Source: Kitasatospora aureofaciens
GTDB lineage: Bacteria; Actinomycetota; Actinomycetes; Streptomycetales; Streptomycetaceae
NCBI RefSeq assembly: GCF_001188955.3
Contig: NZ_JPRF03000076.1
Span: 186,001 to 250,000 of the forward strand
Direction: 5' to 3'
Length of the DNA stretch: 64,000 nt
A program made the translations under genes and the position numbers. Every line of letters starts with the position of its first letter. Position 1 is the first letter of the stretch. Below are positions 59,564 through 64,000 of the stretch, in pieces. Under the pieces are notes generated by a model. The model was given only the letters and a program-made list of their open reading frames with translations, was not told the origin of the DNA and did not search any database.

Positions 59564-59602
59564 AAGGCCGTTCCCCGCAGCGATGCGGGGAACGGCCTTT
59601 TT
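59564..59602 (+). terminator. Rho-independent terminator with U-tract
   Basis: Perfect 15-bp arms (59564-59578 and 59585-59599), a 6-base AGCGAT loop and a run of five T (59598-59602). Unlike most hairpins in this window it has a T-run, so it is a classical terminator for a plus-strand transcript. Confidence 0.85.
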
Positions 59603-60533
59603 CTGCGGCGGGGCCGCGTGTCATGGTTCGGTGGAGGACCGCCTTTACCGGCGTGCGGTTCGCGATCAAGGGCGTGGAGAACCTGGCCGACTTCGAAACA
59701 CGGATCGGGAAGGACGCACAGGCCGAGGACGACGGCGCGGCCGGCGGACTTCTACTTCATCCCGTTTGGTGCTCCGTGACCGGGCCCCGCGGGCAGCGCT
59801 CATCAGCTCCCTCACCCGCGGCCGGGTCATGCGGTACGCCATCCCTGAACACCTCCACGACGAACACGGCGTCACCTCCATCAGACACCGCACCGACCCC
59901 TGGGACCCCACCCTCGGCACTCCATCCAACTCCTTGGCTGAGGGCGTGTCAGCGATCTCGGGTACGTCGCCTGTAGTCATTGAGCGCTGAGCCAGTCCTC
60001 GGAGAACAGCAAGAACTGGGCCAGCGTCTCCTTTCAGCGCGCAACAGCGTGGTTGACGTCGCGTCCGTGATCACTGTCAAGGACTGCAGTGAGGCACCGG
60101 CGGGACTGCGTGGACCCGTCGCCGTCTTTCGGACCATCGGATGGCCCGCGGACGATCGCTAGAGGAGGAGTTCGAACCTGCCGACATGCCTGTGGGGCTT
60201 CTCGGGTGTTGGCTGCGCCACCACCGTTGCAGCCGATCCCCGCGTTCCCTTCCTCGCCAGGCCCTCACGGACCCGGCGAAGACTGCTGCAACCCTTGACG
60301 CCTCAGAGGCTGAGCTTTCCCGCTCTACTCAGACTGCAGCCCCGGACCGGCAGCGTAGTTCGTGATCTGTGGCGTGCTGCCGCTGGTCAGCGGCAGCAGC
60401 GTGGCGGCGTGTAGGGATATCAGGTTTGTGCGGTGGACACCGCCCCCAGAGGGCGTCGGGTCGGCAACGGACCGTACGGCGTTGCCATAGCAGCGCTCGG
60501 CTTGGTTGGGCGGCCCGTTCCTCTGGGGTGACT

Positions 60534-60851
60534 CTACGGTTCGAGTTCCAGGCACATCCCGACCTGGTGGCCGCCGGCCCTGCTCTGCACGGGTGTCAGG
60601 GCGCTGGTGCCGTCGGTGGTCACCGGCACCGAGGTGGTGGCCAGCAGGTTGTATGCCTGGGCGAGTTCGACCAGCGCGCTGGATGCCTGCCCGGGCTGCT
60701 TGTCAACCACGGTGCGGGCCTCTTGGGCGATTGCGGCAAGGAGGGCTTCGCGCGCCTCGATGGCGGCGGGTACCTCCCGTACCTTGACCGCGGTCGGTGG
60801 CTGGCCGGACTCAGCGGGCATTTGGGTGGGTGTGATGTCGTGGAGTTCCAT
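60534..60851 (-). CDS. Small helical protein of unknown function
   Basis: A 105-residue soluble protein. Predicted helices are PAAIEAREALLAAIAQEARTVVDK and ASSALVELAQAYNLLATTS. I do not recognise a family. ATG at 60851 has an AAGGGG site. It is the last gene of a minus-strand group with the I36-like gene 138 bp upstream, so an accessory role to that gene is possible. Confidence 0.55.
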   Translation of the reverse strand: MELHDITPTQMPAESGQPPTAVKVREVPAAIEAREALLAAIAQEARTVVDKQPGQASSALVELAQAYNLLATTSVPVTTDGTSALTPVQSRAGGHQVGMCLELEP

Positions 60852-60989
60852 GGATTCCCCTTGGTCGAGGCGATGAGCGTCTGACCGGAAAGTCGGAGGC
60901 CAGCCGGCAGGCGGCAGCGTCCGATCGTGGCCGCCGGACGGGGGCGAGGTCAGCAGGACGGCTGACCTCCATTCCCGTCCGGGCACTCC

Positions 60990-61727
60990 TTAGCCGAGGT
61001 GCTGGGCGTTCAGGCTTGTGAGGTGTTCGTGGGCGCGGTCTTCGTTCGGGTAGAGGACTTGGATGTCGATGAGGAGGTCGGTGCCGGGGTCGATCGTGTG
61101 CCCGCCGCCTTCGGGGGACGCGAGCAGGACACTGCCGTCGGTGCCGTCGCTCAGGACCTGACCCCAGAAGACGTCGGTGAAGCCCTTGTACAGGATGGTT
61201 CCCTCGGGCAGGTCACCGAAGCCGAGGGCCCACTTCACGACGCGAGTCTCCTCGGCACGTACCGTGATCCGGTAGGAGTAGATCCACTTCTGGCTCTCCC
61301 AGTCCTGCCACTTGCCTTTGCATTCCTGCTCGACGACCAGGTTCCCCAGGAAGGGGGCCGCGAGCGCTGACTGGGCCTGGTCGTTCCAACTGCCGTTCGG
61401 GCTGTCGGCCATGGCGATCCGCGCCAGGTTCGCGATCGAAGACCTGCGGTCCACCGGTAGCGAGTGCCCCCGCTGGTCGGCGGCCGAGAAGAGCGCGTTG
61501 TCCGCGTCGGTGTTGTTGACGACGCTGCTCACCCCGTCACCGCTGTGGTCGAAGCCGTAGACGGAGAAGTCGTTGACGTACGTGCCCAGCGGAATGGCCA
61601 GGATCTTGTCGCCGACCCCGGGGGTCTGGCCGATGTTGAAGTTGGTGGCGCGGTAGAGGCAGAAGGTCCCGTCGGGGCACGCCTCTTGTCCCTGGCCGTA
61701 AATCAGCTGGGCCTGTTCGTCGCTCAT
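60990..61727 (-). CDS. I36-inhibitor-like domain protein with beta-sandwich C-terminal region
   Basis: A 245-residue protein. Residues about 15-75 (EACPDGTFCLYRATNF to SVVNNTDADNAL) fit the peptidase-inhibitor I36/gamma-crystallin-like motif CPxGxFCLY. There is no signal peptide, which is unusual for this family. Residues about 140-235 read as a beta-sandwich of carbohydrate-binding style (SYRITVRAEETRVVKWALGFG, TIDPGTDLLIDIQVLYP), a tentative view. ATG at 61727 is favoured over 61784. It may be exported by a non-classical route or act in the cytoplasm. Confidence 0.6.
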   Translation of the reverse strand: MSDEQAQLIYGQGQEACPDGTFCLYRATNFNIGQTPGVGDKILAIPLGTYVNDFSVYGFDHSGDGVSSVVNNTDADNALFSAADQRGHSLPVDRRSSIANLARIAMADSPNGSWNDQAQSALAAPFLGNLVVEQECKGKWQDWESQKWIYSYRITVRAEETRVVKWALGFGDLPEGTILYKGFTDVFWGQVLSDGTDGSVLLASPEGGGHTIDPGTDLLIDIQVLYPNEDRAHEHLTSLNAQHLG

Positions 61728-61832
61728 TGTGTCTGCCTTCCTGCTGACGAGGTATGGGATGTCGTGCTGATGGCGACAGCGCACCGCGGGTCGGGGGCTG
61801 CCCGTGGCGGTCTCGGCCCGCGGTGGTGCCGG

Positions 61833-62204
61833 TCAGGTGCTCTGGGTGAGGGTGACGGGGAACTGCAGCAGCGTGGCGACGACCTGGCCGGCCGGGCCGC
61901 CGGCCGGCGTGTGGTCGACGGGCTGCTGGAGCTGGTAGACATCGCCTTGCGGCGGGAAGAGGGTGAGATGGTCGTTGACCAGGGCGACCGTCTGGGTGTT
62001 GGACAACTCCAGCCTCCCGCCGCCGCCCGGGGGCTCCTCGATCGACATCGTCCAGTCCAGGAACGGGGTGGTGCGCAAGGTCCGATCCGAGACGGCCTCC
62101 AGCAGGCTCAACGGCGCGGTGTCGTTGTTGGACTGGGCGATGGTGACCCCGCCGACGTCGGAGGTGTCGGCCGTCACCCCGAAACCGATGACCCTGACCC
62201 TCAC
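61833..62204 (-). CDS. Conserved-looking protein of unknown function
   Basis: A 123-residue beta-rich protein starting MRVRVIGFGVTADTSDVGG. No family recognised. The GTG start overlaps the stop of the upstream gene (GTGA), so it is translationally coupled. It is in a minus-strand series with the gene upstream and, after 105 bp, the I36-like gene. Confidence 0.5.
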   Translation of the reverse strand: MRVRVIGFGVTADTSDVGGVTIAQSNNDTAPLSLLEAVSDRTLRTTPFLDWTMSIEEPPGGGGRLELSNTQTVALVNDHLTLFPPQGDVYQLQQPVDHTPAGGPAGQVVATLLQFPVTLTQST

Positions 62205-62401
62205 GCCGCCCAGCCCGCCCCGAGGTCGGCCTCAACTCGGACCTCGCACCAGCCCGTCAGGTCCAAGGTGACGGTTCCCAGATCGCCGATCTTCAGCGCT
62301 GCGTTGACCGCGGAGGCCCGCATCGTGGATTCCAAGCCGACCGGGGGCAAGTCCCTTGGGTACGCCACGAGTTCTCCAGCCGGTCGTCGTCGGCCGCGCA
62401 T
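62201..62401 (-). CDS. Small protein of unknown function
   Basis: A 66-residue protein if ATG 62401 is the start (MRGRRRPAGELVAYP); an in-frame ATG at 62464 would give 87. The C-terminal half reads LKIGDLGTVTLDLTGWCEVRVEADLG. The shorter start is preferred since promoter-like A+T-rich sequence lies between the two. It is coupled to the downstream gene by a 4-bp overlap and heads the minus-strand group. Confidence 0.45.
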   Translation of the reverse strand: MRGRRRPAGELVAYPRDLPPVGLESTMRASAVNAALKIGDLGTVTLDLTGWCEVRVEADLGAGWAA

Positions 62402-62790
62402 GATCGCGGCCGACTCTCTCACGCCACTACCCAGAGAACCAATTTGCAAACACTGCGTAATCATGCCCTGTGTGCTGTCGGGCCCGGCCCGCTCTCCTTG
62501 GGGGTGGGCACTCCCACCCGGTTGTGCGGCGGTGGGTCGGTTGCGGCGCGTTCTTCGGCGTTCGCTCATTGGTTTGTGTGCGTCGATCGCTTTCGTCACC
62601 GTCCTGCTGGCGGTTCATCAGATGGTGCGAACTCGTGCTTGTCGGCTGGTTGGGCCAGGTGGGCGTGGTTACGCTCGGTTGCGTCGTCCGAAGGAGGACG
62701 GCACCCCGTCGCGTGCTGCACGTGCCCAGGCCGTCTTGGCCGTCATGCGCTGGTGCGGATCACGCTCGGGTAGTTCCCATGGGAGTGGAC
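62402..62790. promoter_or_regulatory. Divergent intergenic region, no gene recognised
   Basis: It separates the minus-strand group from the secreted S74-type gene. Plus-strand ORFs through it look like shadows. Around 62437-62462 it is A+T-richer, as expected for promoters. Confidence 0.35.
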
Positions 62791-63333
62791 ATGAGTTCTG
62801 TAGGTCGTAAGACCGTCGCGGTGATGGCCGCGGCTTTGGCGTCGCTGGGCGCGGGGAGCGGTGTTACCGCGTCTGCGACCACCCCGTCGGCCACGTCGTG
62901 CAGCAGCGGGGCGCAATGCCCCAGCCTGAAGCCGACCAGGCTCACGGCCAGCCAGGCCACCTTGAATGTCACCCAGATGCAACTGGAGAACATCAACGCG
63001 GCGGCGTCCGACGCGGTGACCGGGGAGCCCATCCGCGGTGCGAAGATCGTGTTCGCCACCATGGGCGGCCGGACGCTGGGAATGGCGTACACGGACGACA
63101 CCGGAATCGCCGCGATCACCGCTCCGGAGGACCTGGGTCCCGGAACCCTTCAGGAGTTGCTGGGCGGCTACGAGGCCGCGTTGGTCGGCGACGGCGTCCA
63201 CGCCCCGGTCGGGGCCCACGGAGCGATCACCGTCGGCACCGACCAGGGCCCCGGTGTCCCGAACTCCCCGTGCCAGATCTGCAGTGACCGCGGGCTCAAG
63301 CAGGACGTGGTCCCGGTCGACTGGAGTCGGTGA
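62791..63333 (+). CDS. Secreted protein ending in an S74-type autoprocessing motif
   Basis: A 180-residue protein. A signal peptide (KTVAVMAAALASLGAGSGVTASA) is followed by a beta-rich body (EPIRGAKIVFATMGGRTLG). The C-terminus reads CSDRGLKQDVVPVDWSR; SDxxLK is the cleavage motif of peptidase S74 intramolecular chaperone domains, but the rest of that domain is missing here. It occurs in the next ORF, after a TGA at 63331. ATG at 62791 has GGGAG upstream. Confidence 0.65.
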   Translation: MSSVGRKTVAVMAAALASLGAGSGVTASATTPSATSCSSGAQCPSLKPTRLTASQATLNVTQMQLENINAAASDAVTGEPIRGAKIVFATMGGRTLGMAYTDDTGIAAITAPEDLGPGTLQELLGGYEAALVGDGVHAPVGAHGAITVGTDQGPGVPNSPCQICSDRGLKQDVVPVDWSR

Positions 63334-63335
63334 GG

Positions 63336-63716
63336 ATGCGGGTCTTCCGCCGACGCTCCCGGGCGGGTGATCAAAGTGTCCCGGCCCGTCGTTCGGCCGG
63401 CGCGCGGGAGAGTGGCGCTGTGGCCCCGGTCGGTGCGGTAAACGGCTACGCGGTCCTGGAGACGGTGGCCGCGCTGCCCGTCAGTACCTGGCGCTATTTC
63501 TGGGAGCCCGAAGACGTGCGCCATCTCGGGCCGATGGCCCAGGACTGGCACGCTGCCTTCGGCTTCAACCGGGACGACACCACCATCTCCGTCGTCGACG
63601 GCCTCGGCGTCGCCCTGGTGTGTGTCCAGGCGCTGCACCGCCGCGTGGAAGAACTCACGGCCGAAGTGGATCGTCTGCGAGAAGCCGCGAGCATGAACAC
63701 GCCCGAGGCCGCGTGA
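63336..63716 (+). CDS. Remaining part of an S74-type (tail-fibre) chaperone domain
   Basis: A 126-residue protein. Residues about 1-35 are Arg/Ser/Ala-rich, then NGYAVLETVAALPVSTWRYFWE, VRHLGPMAQDWHAAFGFNRDD and the helix VQALHRRVEELTAEVDRL match the S74 chaperone core and its coiled tail. The first strand with the SDR.LK motif is in the preceding gene; ATG at 63336 follows its stop by two bases. No signal peptide on this part. Either a broken gene or a natural split. Confidence 0.7.
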   Translation: MRVFRRRSRAGDQSVPARRSAGARESGAVAPVGAVNGYAVLETVAALPVSTWRYFWEPEDVRHLGPMAQDWHAAFGFNRDDTTISVVDGLGVALVCVQALHRRVEELTAEVDRLREAASMNTPEAA

Positions 63717-63797
63717 CGGTCGCCGCCCGCTCCCCGGGAGGACTTGGAGAAGTCGGCCCCTGCGGAACACTCGTCGCGACCGAGAAGGCGGGACACC

Positions 63798-64000
63798 ATG
63801 ACAAGACAGGACACCTCGGCACGACACGACACTGTGACGGGATCATCCGAGGCGAAGGATCAGCGGTCGGCGGTGTGTACCGACGCGATCTGGCGGCTTC
63901 CGGTGACGGTCTGTCGCATCACTCAGTTCCTGGGCGAGCGGACGGCCGGCGCCTTACTGGAACGCGCCATCGCTTCCGCCGGCGACGCGTTGCAGCCCTC
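63798..64000 (+). CDS. Partial gene of unknown function, 3' end outside window
   Basis: ATG at 63798 opens a frame without stop to the right edge (67 codons): MTRQDTSARHDTVTG and later FLGERTAGALLERA. A TTA leucine codon lies in the visible part (GCC TTA CTG), a rare codon in streptomycetes whose tRNA (bldA) is developmentally limited. No family can be named from this much. Confidence 0.5.
   Translation, partial: MTRQDTSARHDTVTGSSEAKDQRSAVCTDAIWRLPVTVCRITQFLGERTAGALLERAIASAGDALQP

Larger units (their letters stand above)
58911..60533. other. Decayed, gene-poor region
   Basis: No intact large gene is seen in about 1.6 kb. Fragments with partial coding character are FAIKGVENLADFETRIGKD near 59663 (ending ADFYFIPFGAP in another frame), AWLVPRGSAYDSPALRDTSA near 59180, and RVMRYAIPEHLHDEHGVTSIRHR near 59820. 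They do not match a family I can name. The area also holds a 26-bp duplication, an A+T-rich promoter-like stretch (59290-59400), a 28-codon ORF and a U-tailed terminator. A 10-bp hairpin at 60375-60398 may end the minus-strand operon that follows. Confidence 0.4.

Noticed and set aside
59564..59602. CRISPR-repeat-like hairpin (GTTCCCCGC/GCGGGGAAC)
   Set aside because: Only one copy in the region, no spacers, followed by a T-run; it is a terminator.
59949..60137. Possible transposase end or IS remnant
   Set aside because: No inverted terminal repeats, target duplication or DDE motifs could be found.
60531..60552. tRNA T-arm-like GGTTCGAG
   Set aside because: The stem does not pair and no other cloverleaf arms are present; it is inside the 60534-60851 gene end.

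Overview
The window is very G+C-rich DNA with tightly packed genes, mostly GTG/ATG starts and strong third-position G/C bias. Its gene families (DUF574-type methyltransferase, DUF5994, DUF6158, YhgE/Pip, multi-HAMP hybrid kinase with SpoIIE phosphatase and SigB/F/G-type sigma factor, Ku, VKOR–DsbA pairs) point to a filamentous actinomycete of the Streptomyces/Kitasatospora type. No rRNA, tRNA, CRISPR array or intact insertion sequence was found. All calls come from reading the sequence; no database search was run.

0-20 kb holds mostly housekeeping and redox genes. They are a 5'-truncated serine hydrolase, a NUDIX hydrolase, a first copy of a three-gene disulfide-formation cassette (membrane protein, DsbA-like thioredoxin protein, VKOR; 1648-4038, minus strand), a CHAD protein, a decayed SDR, a family-5 uracil-DNA glycosylase, an SPFH protein, a CBS-pair protein and a hotdog thioesterase. 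A TetR/membrane-protein pair follows with a mirror-symmetric double operator, then a large FAD/Fe-S oxidase, a GT2 glycosyltransferase, a secreted lytic-transglycosylase-like protein, an amino-acid permease, Ku and succinate-semialdehyde dehydrogenase.

20-45 kb has an ArsR-controlled operon (regulator, MFS pump, adenine-deaminase-type enzyme), then the second copy of the VKOR-DsbA-membrane cassette (23989-26189). Further on are an SRPBCC protein, an Fpg-type glycosylase, an S-adenosyl methyltransferase, a polysaccharide deacetylase lipoprotein, a sulfurtransferase, a secreted M1 peptidase, an AAC(3)-type acetyltransferase, an epimerase and an alkene reductase with a MerR-type leaderless promoter. 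An MFS transporter with a MarR-like box, a carboxylate-amine ligase, an Orn/Lys/Arg decarboxylase remnant, a large catalase and an amidohydrolase/NAD(P)-binding pair with a divergent TetR regulator complete this stretch.

45-58 kb carries envelope and stress signalling. It starts with a degenerate ABC ATPase coupled to a YhgE/Pip membrane protein. A co-directional partner-switching island follows: a 1434-residue cytoplasmic multi-HAMP hybrid kinase with one pseudo-receiver and one canonical receiver, an overlapping ANTAR-GAF-PAS-SpoIIE phosphatase, a SigB/F/G sigma factor, a STAS anti-anti-sigma factor and an RsbW-like ATPase. The likely logic is kinase and phosphatase, then STAS phosphorylation state, then anti-sigma release, then sigma.

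58-64 kb is accessory and partly decayed: a PRC-barrel pseudogene, DUF5994, about 1.6 kb of gene debris that includes a small AT-rich promoter region, a 28-codon ORF with a strong ribosome-binding site and a U-tailed terminator. Then comes a minus-strand set of four uncharacterised genes (one with an I36-inhibitor-like domain). Divergent from it is a secreted protein whose C-terminal S74 intramolecular-chaperone motif is split across two adjacent ORFs. The most unusual features are this split S74 pair, the duplicated disulfide cassette, the pseudo-ATPase/Pip pair and the pseudo-receiver in the hybrid kinase.
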